This document shows positions 1 to 6,960 of a stretch of 17,452 bases of DNA, piece by piece. The position numbers were made by a program, and so were the translations under genes. Position 1 is the first letter of the stretch. Each line of letters starts with the position of its first letter. The DNA is from Firmicutes bacterium UBA995 (GTDB lineage Bacteria; Bacillota; Sulfobacillia; UBA995), in contig DBBB01000088.1 of NCBI GenBank assembly GCA_002291985.1, positions 1 to 17,452 on the forward strand, given 5' to 3'. The notes under the pieces were generated by a model, which was given only the letters and a program-made list of their open reading frames with translations, did not search any database and was not told where the DNA came from.

Positions 1-699
1 GGCAATCTCTTCGTCGATGCGGAGGGGCGTATCGTCGCCGTGGACTTCGGCATTATGGGCCGTCTCGGCATGAAGGAGCGCCGGTTCCTCGCGGAAATTC
101 TGTACGGCTTTATCACGCGCGACTACCAGCGTGTAGCGGAAGTGCATTTCGAAGCGGGTTACGTGCCGCGCAAACACTCCGTGCCGCAGTTCGCCCAAGC
201 CATGCGCGCGATCGGCGAGCCCATCATGGACCGGCCCGCCAGCGAGATCTCCATGGCGCAGCTCTTGGGACAGCTTCTCCAATACACCGAGGTCTTCGAC
301 ATGCAGACCCGGCCCGAACTCATCATGCTTCAGAAGACAATGGTGGTGGTCGAGGGTGTTGGCCGGACGCTCGATCCCGAACTGAATATGTGGGTCGTCT
401 CCGAGCCGATCGTGAAGGAATGGCTTGAGGCTCAGTTGGGTGCGGGCGCACGCATCGAGCAGGCGGCCGAAGGCGCAGCATCCGTTGGCCGATTTGTCGG
501 GGACCTTCCAAAGCTCTTGCGTCAGGCCGAGCAGACCGCGGACGCGTTCGGCGCGATGGCCGAAGACGGGTTGCGTCTGGATGACGAAAGCGTGGCGCGG
601 CTAGCACAGGCCCAAAAAGTTCAAGATCGCTGGACGCGCATCGGCGTTTGGGTTGGGGCGCTCGCGCTTCTCGCGATCGCGGCTACTCAGGTCTTCTGA
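1..699 (+). CDS. ubiB: UbiB family kinase-like protein, C-terminal part (ubiquinone biosynthesis)
   Basis: The reading frame is open from base 1, so the 5' end lies outside the window; 232 residues remain. It begins GNLFVDAEGRIVAVDFGIMG. This is the end of the UbiB HPGN motif (Asn2) followed by the metal-binding DFG (residues 15-17) of the atypical ABC1/UbiB kinase fold. The C-terminus (WVGALALLAIAATQVF) is a hydrophobic membrane anchor typical of UbiB. The family supports the early hydroxylation steps of ubiquinone synthesis at the inner membrane and is an ATPase/kinase-like accessory rather than a hydroxylase. The next gene is coaBC after a 59-bp gap; ubiB-coaBC is the order I know from Alphaproteobacteria. 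Ubiquinone genes are not expected in an RNase Y/AOR-bearing Bacillota-like genome, which bears on the join at ~1850. Confidence 0.93.
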   Translation, partial: GNLFVDAEGRIVAVDFGIMGRLGMKERRFLAEILYGFITRDYQRVAEVHFEAGYVPRKHSVPQFAQAMRAIGEPIMDRPASEISMAQLLGQLLQYTEVFDMQTRPELIMLQKTMVVVEGVGRTLDPELNMWVVSEPIVKEWLEAQLGAGARIEQAAEGAASVGRFVGDLPKLLRQAEQTADAFGAMAEDGLRLDDESVARLAQAQKVQDRWTRIGVWVGALALLAIAATQVF

Positions 700-758
700 G
701 CCCGACCGAATGGCCTCGCTGTGGTAAACTATCGCCTACGAACCTAAGGACTGATCCC

Positions 759-1421
759 ATGCTCAACGGCAAGAGAATCCTTCTGATCGTTGGTGGCGGC
801 ATCGCCGCCTACAAGGCTTTAGAACTCGTCCGCCGTCTGCGCGAACGAGGCGCTACCGTGCGTGTTGTTCTGACCGACGGCGGCGCCCAATTCGTCACGC
901 CGCTTTCCTTCGCTGTTCTGTCGGGCGAGGAAGCGTTTACCGATCTCTTTGATCTCAAGGATGAGGCAGAGATCGGCCATATCCAATTGAGCCGCGAGGC
1001 AGACCTTGTCGTGGTCGCGCCAGCGACCGCCGACCTCCTCGCCAAGATGGCCAACGGGCTCGCAAACGATCTCGCCTCCACAGTGCTCATGGCGACTGAC
1101 AAGACGGTGCTCGTCGCGCCCGCCATGAACGTGCGCATGTGGGAGCATCCGGCGACCATGAGGAACGTCGCGACTTTGCGTGCTGACGGCGTGCGGTTGG
1201 TTGGTCCTGAAGAAGGCGATATGGCGTGCGGTGAATTCGGACCGGGACGCATGTCCGAACCGGAGGACATTGCAGACGCCATCGAGCGCGTTCTGCCAAG
1301 TCCCCATGGCGCGTCTCTCGTGGGACGCCATGTGCTGATCACTCGGGACCGACTTACGAACCCATCGACCCGGTTCGCTACATCGCCAATCGTTCTTCGG
1401 GCAAGCAAGGCCATGCATTAG
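759..1421 (+). CDS. coaBC: CoaBC (Dfp), phosphopantothenoylcysteine decarboxylase half; frame broken near 1341
   Basis: CoaBC makes 4'-phosphopantothenoylcysteine (CoaB) and decarboxylates it (CoaC, FMN-dependent) on the way to coenzyme A. The ATG at 759 is preceded by AAGGA about 8 bases upstream. The CoaC domain is intact: N-terminal GGGIAAYKA (residues 12-20), active-site His74 in HIQL, PAMN at 121-124 followed by the MW pair, and the Cys157 loop MACGEFGPGRM. Homology stops at about residue 194 (GRHVLIT). The remaining codons to the TAG at 1419-1421 (RDRLTNPSTRF and on) are out of frame. The correct continuation, SGPTYEPIDPVRYIANRSSG, is in the +1-shifted frame from 1343, so one base appears to be missing at about 1341-1343. 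A sequencing or assembly indel is the simplest explanation. Real inactivation of an essential gene is less likely. Confidence 0.9.
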   Translation: MLNGKRILLIVGGGIAAYKALELVRRLRERGATVRVVLTDGGAQFVTPLSFAVLSGEEAFTDLFDLKDEAEIGHIQLSREADLVVVAPATADLLAKMANGLANDLASTVLMATDKTVLVAPAMNVRMWEHPATMRNVATLRADGVRLVGPEEGDMACGEFGPGRMSEPEDIADAIERVLPSPHGASLVGRHVLITRDRLTNPSTRFATSPIVLRASKAMH

Positions 1422-1856
1422 CAAGAGCGGCGAAGGATATGGGCGCCCGAGTCACGTTGATCACGGGACCGACCCATCTGCCCGACATCCCGGGCGTCAA
1501 CACAATCAAAGTCGAGACGGCATCCGACATGCTCGATGCCGCGCTCGCGGCGCTGCCCGTTGATGTGGCTATTTGTGCGGCCGCGGTCGCCGATTGGCGC
1601 GTCGCTCACCAGGCTGCGGAGAAGCTCAAAAAGGAAGAGGGGCAGACCGCCTTCAATCTTGCCCTCGCGCGCAATCCCGACATCTTGGCGACCCTCGCGG
1701 CGCCAGGCGCGCGGCGACCGACTCTTGTTATCGGTTTTGCCGCTGAGACGGAAACCATCATCACCCATGCCCAAGAGAAGCTGAGCCGGAAGGGGGCGGA
1801 CTGGATCGTTGCCAATGACGTGTCCCCTGACACGGGCATTATGGGCGGCGATCGCA
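1343..1856 (+). pseudogene. coaBC: CoaB domain of coaBC, out of frame with CoaC and truncated at the 3' end
   Basis: Read in the frame of 1343, the sequence gives the phosphopantothenate-cysteine ligase domain: SGPTYEPIDPVRYIANRSSG, then GARVTLITGPTHLP, ICAAAVADW, KLKKEEG and GADWIVANDVSPDTGIMGGDR. These are the conserved nucleotide- and phosphopantothenate-binding segments, including the DWIVANDVS...N-type loop. After GGDR the expected continuation (an Asn and ~50 more residues) is missing. The frame runs on, but into antisense RNase Y sequence, giving a meaningless tail to 2629. The piece therefore suffers both a 5' frameshift and a 3' break. Both defects fall within 515 bp of a core gene. 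I read this as assembly damage rather than decay, because codon use and motifs are otherwise pristine. Confidence 0.85.
1841..1856. other. Breakpoint: coaBC (+) fused to rny (-) through a ~16-bp shared tract
   Basis: The tract ATGGGCGGCGATCGCA fits both genes. On + it encodes the end of CoaB GIMGGDR. On - the same bases encode the RNase Y segment RAIAAH (CGT GCG ATC GCC GCC CAT, 1858 down to 1841). Left of 1841 the - strand stops resembling RNase Y; right of ~1856 the + strand stops resembling CoaB. Two unrelated conserved genes are thus truncated at one shared short word. This is what an assembler or amplification chimera, or a microhomology-mediated join, would leave. Confidence 0.85.
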
Positions 1857-3028
1857 CGGAGGACTTGCGGCGTCTCCCGGTACTTCCGGGCCAGCTCGAC
1901 CCCGATTCCTGTGTGCGTGCCCTCGACTTCGTGGTCGACAGCCTTACCGATGTCATGGATCAGCCCGGCCCGCCGGGCGACGGCCACATCGGCGCCCAGC
2001 TCGGCCGCCATGATCCCCGCCAGGTAGGCCACCTCCAGCGAGTGGTTGAGCACATTCTGACCATAGCTCGTGCGAAAGAGCAGGCGCCCCAGGAGCTTGA
2101 TCAGCTCCGGGTGCAGTCCGTGAACGCCTGTGGTCAGCGCGGCCTGCTCGCCTGCCTGGCGCATGCGGTCGTCGACTTCTTTCTGGGCCCTTTCGACCAT
2201 TTCCTCAATGCGGGCGGGATGGATGCGACCGTCCGCCACCAGTCTCTCCAGCGCCATGCGGGCCACTTCCCGCCGAACCGGGTCGAACCCCGAGATCACC
2301 ACGGCTTCAGGCGTATCGTCGATGATCAGGTCCATCCCCGTCAGGCTTTCCAGCGTACGGATGTTGCGACCCTCGCGGCCGATGATGCGGCCTTTCATCT
2401 CGTCGCTGGGCAAGGCCACCACCGATACCGACACCTCCGCCACCTCGTCGGCGGCACATCGCTGAATGGCCAGGGCAATGACTTCCCGGGCCCGCCTGTC
2501 GGCCTCGTTGCGAGTTTCTTCTTCACGATCGCGGATTATCCGGGCGAAATCTTGCTGCAGGTCCTCCTCCACCATCTTCAGCAGCAGATCCCGTGCCTCC
2601 TGGGTGGACAGGCCCGCTACCCGCTCTAACTCGGCAACGCGCTCGGCAACCAGGTGCTCGAGCCGCTCTTCCACGACCTTGATCTCCTGCTCCTTGCGAT
2701 GCAAGTTCTCGTCCCGCCGCTCGAGATTCTCAGCCTTTCGGTCCATGCTCTCTTCTTTCTGCACCAACCGGCGTTCTTGTCGCTGCAGTTCCGCCCGATG
2801 CTCTCGCGATGTGCGCTCAAAATCGTCCCGCAGGCGCTGGACCGCTTCCTTGGCCTCCAGCACGGCCTCACGCCGTTTGGCTTCGGCCTCCGCCTTCGCC
2901 CGGTCAACGATGTCGCGGGCCGCCCGTTCCGCCGAACCCAGGCGCGCCTCGGCAACGAACCGGCGAATCAAGTATCCACCCAGCAAGCCGAGCCCTGCGG
3001 TCAGAATAATGCTGGCAATATTCGGCAC
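1841..3028 (-). CDS. rny: Ribonuclease Y, 3'-truncated at the join
   Basis: RNase Y is the membrane-anchored endonuclease that starts mRNA decay in many Gram-positive and other bacteria. From a GTG at 3028 the protein begins VPNIASIILTAGLGLLGGYL (membrane helix, residues ~4-22). A long charged coiled coil follows (~30-190), then a KH domain with GRIIGREGRNIRTLE, then the HD domain with HDIGKAVDHEVEG. Homology ends at AIAAH after 396 codons. The usual protein is ~510-520 residues, so about 115 C-terminal residues are missing. The frame stays open to 1418 but reads antisense CoaB. The GTG start is chosen because GGTGGAGG lies 9 bases upstream and the membrane helix follows at once. An upstream in-frame ATG at 3061 precedes the ribosome site and is unlikely. 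The gene has its own promoter and long leader. Confidence 0.93.
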
Positions 3029-3037
3029 GGCAACTCG

Positions 3038-3045
3038 CCTCCACC
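3038..3045 (-). promoter_or_regulatory. Ribosome binding site that fixes the rny GTG start
   Basis: On the - strand GGTGGAGG ends 9 bases before the GTG at 3028. It excludes the longer reading that would start at 3061. Confidence 0.75.
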
Positions 3046-3051
3046 TTCCAT

Positions 3052-3081
3052 AAAAACACAAAAGGCCAAGTGGACTGGGCC
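3052..3081 (-). terminator. Weak hairpin plus U-rich run just upstream of the rny ribosome site
   Basis: On the - strand GGCC-CAGTCCACTT-GGCC (3081-3064) can form a short stem of 4 bp plus an AG/CU extension across one mismatch. It is followed directly by TTTTGTGTTTTT (3063-3052). The U-rich run is the best in the window, but the stem is poor. It could be a weak terminator or attenuator, or simply an unstructured U-rich translation enhancer before the ribosome site. Confidence 0.3.
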
Positions 3082-3099
3082 ACCGGCACCTGCGACCTC

Positions 3100-3131
3100 A
3101 AAAGCAGACGGCCACGCTCCCTGCCATCTGC
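3100..3131 (-). terminator. Intrinsic-terminator-like hairpin in the rny leader
   Basis: On the - strand GCAGATGGC (3131-3123) pairs with GCCGTCTGC (3112-3104): 9 bp with one G-U pair and a 10-nt loop, followed immediately by TTTT (3103-3100). It lies 136 nt past the dppC-type stop and 72 nt before the rny start, downstream of the candidate promoter at 3238-3210. It could end the transporter transcript, attenuate rny, or do both. The U-run is only four bases long. Confidence 0.5.
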
Positions 3132-3209
3132 CGGCTCACGCCTGACCGACTTGCACGATGTATATCAACCCAGGTCGTGGTCAACCCGGTACTAGCCTGT
3201 CCTGTGTGT

Positions 3210-3238
3210 ATACTACATCGCGGGGGGCCACGCGTCAA
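3210..3238 (-). promoter_or_regulatory. Sigma-70/sigma-A-type promoter candidate for rny
   Basis: On the - strand TTGACG (3238-3233) and TAGTAT (3215-3210) are separated by exactly 17 bp, in the gap between the dppC-type gene and rny. A start near 3203 would give a ~175-nt leader containing two hairpins. This is the best match to the consensus I found in the intergenic gaps. Confidence 0.55.
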
Positions 3239-3266
3239 GGATGCCGGAAGGGCGATACGACCCGGG

Positions 3267-4094
3267 TCAGGACTTCAGCCGGGGGTCCAGGGCATCGCGC
3301 AGGCCGTCACCCAGGAAGTTGAACGCGAGCACGCAAAGAAAGATCGCCATCCCCGGGAATACCGGCAGCCACCACGCCCTCCGGAAGAACGGCAGCCCAT
3401 CGTTGACGAGGCTGCCCCAGCTCATGTAGGGTGGCATTACTCCGAGACCCAGAAAGCTCAGCGCGCTCTCTCCCAGGATCATCCCGGGGATGCCGAGGGT
3501 GGTCGCCACGATCACGGGCGCCAGCGCGTTGGGTAGGATGTGGCGGAAGATGATCCGGCGATCGCCCGACCCGAGCGCACGGGCCGCCTCGACGTAGTCC
3601 TGGGTGCGGAGCTTCAGGACCTCGGCGCGCACGATGCGGGCGACTCCCATCCAGCCCAGGCCCCCCATGATGAGGATCAGCACGCCTATGTTGGGGCCGA
3701 CCAGGGCGACCAGGGTGATGTACAGGTACAGCGTGGGGAAAGCGAGCAGCAAGTCCACGAAGCGCATGATGGCGCTGTCCAGTAGCTTGCCGTAATAGCC
3801 CGCCAGGGCACCGAAGACCACGCCGATGAACACGGACAGGGCCACGGCCAGTATCCCGATAGTCAGGGAGATGCGCGCCCCTTCGAGTATGCGCGACAGC
3901 ATGTCTCGTCCAAGCGAGTCCGTGCCGAAGACATGCTCGCGGCCGGGGGCTTCGAGCCGGCGGGGCAGGTTCGAGCGGACGGGATCGTACGGTGTCAGCA
4001 AGGGCGCGAGTACGGCGATGACGACGAACATCAGCACCAGTAGCCCGCCCGCCACCGCACGCTGGTTGCGGCGGAATCGCCGCCAGTTACTCAT
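3267..4094 (-). CDS. Peptide/nickel-type ABC transporter permease, DppC/OppC family
   Basis: This is an inner-membrane permease of an importer for peptides or similar solutes, pairing with the DppB-like product of the preceding gene. The 275 residues start with a cytoplasmic basic stretch (NWRRFRRNQ) and a first membrane helix (~15-33). The family signature HVFGTDSLGRDMLSRILEGA follows (54-73), with several more helices and the ATPase-contacting EAA loop (EAARALGSGDRRIIFRHILPN, ~169-189). The C-terminus FNFLGDGLRDALDPRL is diagnostic of the DppC type. The ATG at 4094 overlaps the upstream stop by 8 bases, indicating translational coupling. A TTG at 4112 is possible but less likely. No DppD/DppF ATPase follows: the next gene is rny. 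Substrate cannot be assigned. Confidence 0.93.
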   Translation of the reverse strand: MSNWRRFRRNQRAVAGGLLVLMFVVIAVLAPLLTPYDPVRSNLPRRLEAPGREHVFGTDSLGRDMLSRILEGARISLTIGILAVALSVFIGVVFGALAGYYGKLLDSAIMRFVDLLLAFPTLYLYITLVALVGPNIGVLILIMGGLGWMGVARIVRAEVLKLRTQDYVEAARALGSGDRRIIFRHILPNALAPVIVATTLGIPGMILGESALSFLGLGVMPPYMSWGSLVNDGLPFFRRAWWLPVFPGMAIFLCVLAFNFLGDGLRDALDPRLKS

Positions 4095-5076
4095 AGCGAA
4101 TCCTCGGGTCAAGCAGCGCGTAAGAAATGTCCGCCAGGAGATTGCCCAGCAGGGTCATCGATGCCGCCAGCAGCAGCGTCCCCATCACCAGGGGGTAGTC
4201 GCGGGCGAATACCGCGTCTACGGCCAGGCGGCCCATGCCCGGCCAGGCGGAGATCACCTCGGCGATCATGGCCCCTCCCAGGATATACGGAACCCACATC
4301 CCCAGGATGGTCACCACCGGCAACAGGGAGTTACGCAAGGCATGTTTGTAGATGACTACCCGCTCGCTCAGACCCTTCGCCCTTGCGGTCCGGATGTAGT
4401 CTTGCCGCAGTACTTCCAGCATGCTGCCTCGGACATATCGCAACAACCCGGCCGTGTACCCGAGTCCCAGCACGATCCCTCCGGGAATCACCAGATGGCG
4501 GAGACGGTCAAGGATCACGGTCAGCGTTGACGGATCCCGCAGTCCAAAAGTGCTCATCCCGGAAATGGGCAGCCATCCGAGACCCACACTGAAGATGAGG
4601 ATGGCAACGATGCCCAGGAAAAACGAGGGCGTGGACACGAAGAGAAAGGCGCCGATGGTGGCCAGGTTGTCCGCCGGCGAATACTGGCGGACCGCCGATA
4701 GCACCCCTACGGGTATGGCCACGGCAACGCTCACCAAAATGGAGGGGATGGTGAGCTGCAGGGTAGCGGGGATGCGCTCGACGATCATGTCAAGCGCCGG
4801 TCGGCGGAACCGCAGCGAGTGTCCGAGATCGCCCTCGAACACCCGGCCCATCCATCGGAAGTAGCGAATATGAAACGGCTGGTCGAAGCCATAGTGGCGC
4901 ATGATGGCGATGCGGTCTTCCTCGAGCCGTACGCGGGCGCCGATGAATGCGGCGGATAGCCCTCCCGGAGCGAGGTGCATCATGCTGAAGGTCAGGAAAC
5001 TGATGATGAAGAGCATCGGCACGGCGATCAGCAAGCGGCGGGCGACATATCCTCGCAGCAAGAGCCGTCCCTCCAT
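4087..5076 (-). CDS. Peptide/nickel-type ABC transporter permease, DppB/OppB family
   Basis: First permease of the SBP_bac_5 importer, 329 residues. The N-terminal helix (YVARRLLIAVPMLFIISFLT) is followed by the DppB-type periplasmic segment with HYGFDQPFHIRYFRWMG and GDLGHSLRF (82-90). Then come the transmembrane core and the EAA loop (QDYIRTARAKGLSERVVIYK), ending in LADISYALLDPRIRYE. These are typical of the family, as is the length. I chose the ATG at 5076. A TTG three codons upstream (5085) is the alternative, and neither has a strong ribosome site. That gap also contains a very stable hairpin (5090-5125), so expression may depend on the upstream gene. The stop overlaps the DppC-type start. 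Confidence 0.93.
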   Translation of the reverse strand: MEGRLLLRGYVARRLLIAVPMLFIISFLTFSMMHLAPGGLSAAFIGARVRLEEDRIAIMRHYGFDQPFHIRYFRWMGRVFEGDLGHSLRFRRPALDMIVERIPATLQLTIPSILVSVAVAIPVGVLSAVRQYSPADNLATIGAFLFVSTPSFFLGIVAILIFSVGLGWLPISGMSTFGLRDPSTLTVILDRLRHLVIPGGIVLGLGYTAGLLRYVRGSMLEVLRQDYIRTARAKGLSERVVIYKHALRNSLLPVVTILGMWVPYILGGAMIAEVISAWPGMGRLAVDAVFARDYPLVMGTLLLAASMTLLGNLLADISYALLDPRIRYE

Positions 5077-5089
5077 CGCTATCAACCGA

Positions 5090-5125
5090 CCGGACCCGCG
5101 GCACCTGCGGCGCCCGCGGGTCCGG
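5090..5125 (-). repeat. Perfect 12-bp inverted repeat between the binding-protein and permease genes
   Basis: CCGGACCCGCGG (5090-5101) and CCGCGGGTCCGG (5114-5125) are exact inverse complements around a 12-nt loop. The RNA stem would be extremely stable. No U-run follows on the - strand, so it is not a classic intrinsic terminator. Stem-loops in this position often protect the binding-protein mRNA and lower permease expression; applying that here is inference. Confidence 0.7.
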
Positions 5126-5163
5126 GCCCGGCTGAGGCTCAGGTCATGTCTCGCTTCATCAGC

Positions 5164-6786
5164 TTACGGGGCAGGGTGCTTCTGCTGCGCCTCGGGCACC
5201 CACCAGTGCTCGACGTTCCAGAGCGTCCCGATGGGCGAGGGTGTTACTCCCTGGAATCGCTTGTCCACGCCAACGATGGCCTCGATGAAGAACATGAAGG
5301 TCACGGGCTGGGTGTCATGCAACCGCTGATGGAGCTGATGGTAGACCTGCTTCCGCGCCGCGAAGTCCATCGTGCGGCGGCCCTCTTCGATCAGCCGGTC
5401 AACCTCCGCATCCTGGAAGTTGGTGTCGTTGAAGCCCCACTCCGCCTGAGTGGAATGGTAGAAGATGTGAACGTCGGGGTCCACGCCGACGCTGAAGCCG
5501 AGGTAGAAAGCCTCGAATGCCCGACGCGGTGGATCGAGCCGTGACACCAGATCGCCCCATTCCAAGAACAGGGGGTTGAGCTTGACGCCGACGGCCTTGT
5601 AGTACTCCATGGCTAGTTCGATGATCATCTTCGAGACGGGATCGCCCGCCCGGCCCAGGAACTCGAACTCAAAGGGCTTGCCATCGCGGTCGACCCAGCC
5701 GTCGCCATTGGTGTCCTTCCATCCCGCGTCGGCCAGCAGTTGCTTGGCCCGCTCGGGGTCATAAGCGAGGGGCTCGATAGCCGGGTTGATGGCCCATGAC
5801 ACGAGGGGGAAGGGGCCGGTCGCGGGGACGGCGAGCCCCTCATAGGCCGCTTCAGCTATGGCTTCGCGGTCGAGGGCCAGGCTGAGGGCAATGCGTACCC
5901 GATCGTCGTCGAACTTGGGCAGGCGCTCGTTCCAGCCGATGTACTGGAACCGGAGCGAGGGGAAGCGATGGACGTTGAGGTGGGGCACTGCTGCCATCCG
6001 CTTGTAGTGCGGCGCGGTTATGCCGGAGAAGTCAATGCCGCCGCCGGCCAGTTCTTCCATCAACACCGTGTCATCGGGGATGATCCGGAAGACGATGCTG
6101 TTGAGGTGAGGCACCTGCTTGAAGTAGTCCTCGTTACGGTCGAGGATCACATGCACGTCCGGCTTCCACTCCCGGAACCGGAAGCGGCCGGTACCCACCG
6201 GTCTGGTGTTGAAAGGCGCGGTGTTGATGTCCACCCCTTGCAGCAGGTGCTTGGGGATGATGCCCATGGCGAAAGCCTGCAGGGCCGGGGCAAACGGCTC
6301 CTTGAAGTACACGCGGAAGGTGTGGGGGTCAACGACTTCCCAGCGGTCGACTTGCTCGTAGTCGCCCCGCCTGACGGTGATGGTGTGGGGGTCCCGGATC
6401 CGCTCGAGGGTAAAAGCGACGTCCTCGGCGGTAAAGGGCTTGCCGTCGTGCCAGGTCACGCCGTCCCGAAGATGGAAGGTCCATACCAGGCCGTCGGGCG
6501 ATACTTCCCAGCTCTCGGCCAGTTCCGGTACGAACTCCAGCCGGTCGTTGACCGTGACCAAGCCACTGAATACCAGGTCGGTGATCGTAGTGGATGGTAC
6601 ATCCGTGGCGAGAATCGGGTTGAGCAGCATCGGGGCCACCGTGCCGATAACAAGCGTGTCGCCTTGAACGGGCGTGACCGCCGCCGGCTGTTCCTCCCCG
6701 GGCGCCCGCCTGGGGCACCCCCCTCCCAGGATCAGCGCCGCCACCACCATGGCGATCAGTAACAGCCTCCCAGTCTTATCGCTCAT
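5164..6786 (-). CDS. SBP_bac_5 family extracellular solute-binding lipoprotein (peptide/nickel-type)
   Basis: Solute-binding component that captures substrate outside the membrane and delivers it to the DppB/C-type permeases. It has 540 residues, normal for the family. A signal peptide (LLLIAMVVAALILGGGC) ends in a lipobox-like site with Cys24 as the probable lipidated residue. Family features follow: LAESWEVSPDGLVWTFHLR, DGVTWHDGKPFTAEDVAFT, a GTGRFRF segment, and the later DTNGDGWVDRDGKPFEFEF and YDPERAKQLLADAGW. The ATG at 6786 has a purine-rich GGGGGGAAGG 6-7 bases upstream. Upstream lies a 174-bp gap with a striking nested inverted repeat, so this gene probably begins its own transcription unit. 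Substrate is unknown; oligopeptides, nickel chelates and sugars are all handled by relatives. Confidence 0.93.
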   Translation of the reverse strand: MSDKTGRLLLIAMVVAALILGGGCPRRAPGEEQPAAVTPVQGDTLVIGTVAPMLLNPILATDVPSTTITDLVFSGLVTVNDRLEFVPELAESWEVSPDGLVWTFHLRDGVTWHDGKPFTAEDVAFTLERIRDPHTITVRRGDYEQVDRWEVVDPHTFRVYFKEPFAPALQAFAMGIIPKHLLQGVDINTAPFNTRPVGTGRFRFREWKPDVHVILDRNEDYFKQVPHLNSIVFRIIPDDTVLMEELAGGGIDFSGITAPHYKRMAAVPHLNVHRFPSLRFQYIGWNERLPKFDDDRVRIALSLALDREAIAEAAYEGLAVPATGPFPLVSWAINPAIEPLAYDPERAKQLLADAGWKDTNGDGWVDRDGKPFEFEFLGRAGDPVSKMIIELAMEYYKAVGVKLNPLFLEWGDLVSRLDPPRRAFEAFYLGFSVGVDPDVHIFYHSTQAEWGFNDTNFQDAEVDRLIEEGRRTMDFAARKQVYHQLHQRLHDTQPVTFMFFIEAIVGVDKRFQGVTPSPIGTLWNVEHWWVPEAQQKHPAP

Positions 6787-6800
6787 TCCCGGCCTTCCCC

Positions 6801-6846
6801 CTTCGCGAGATGCTTGCTAGAAATATTTCTACAAGCAGCCGCGAAG
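6801..6846. repeat. 46-nt nested inverted repeat upstream of the binding-protein gene
   Basis: Three concentric inverse pairs share one centre. CTTCGCG (6801-6807) pairs with CGCGAAG (6840-6846). TGCTTG (6811-6816) pairs with CAAGCA (6832-6837). AGAAATATTTCT (6819-6830) is a perfect 12-bp palindrome in the middle. The AT-rich centre stands out in GC-rich DNA. It ends 14 bp before the ATG at 6786, with the ribosome site in between. It may be an operator, an RNA hairpin near the 5' end of the message, or both. The GAAAT/ATTTC core recalls IclR-type operators as I remember them. Confidence 0.65.
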
Positions 6847-6960
6847 TTCCTTCTGCCAGCCTCGCCCACGGCCTGTCACAGCTGGGAATAGCGCCGGTGG
6901 GGGTAGACTCGGCGCCGCCTGCCCGGTCCCAGGGAAGCGTGGCCGGGAACAACGATCAGG

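Noticed and set aside
1439..2629. A 396-residue open frame on + running from CoaB into the RNase Y region
   Set aside because: Only the part up to ~1856 has CoaB homology; the rest is the antisense of rny, an artefact of the join.
2466..3145. Long + strand frames rich in Ser/Arg opposite rny
   Set aside because: They are low-complexity complements of the charged coiled-coil codons of RNase Y, with no domain and no ribosome site.
3157..3219. CGATGTA / TACATCG inverted pair in the rny upstream gap
   Set aside because: The arms are seven bases with a spacer of nearly 50, and the right arm overlaps the spacer of the candidate promoter; too weak to call an operator.
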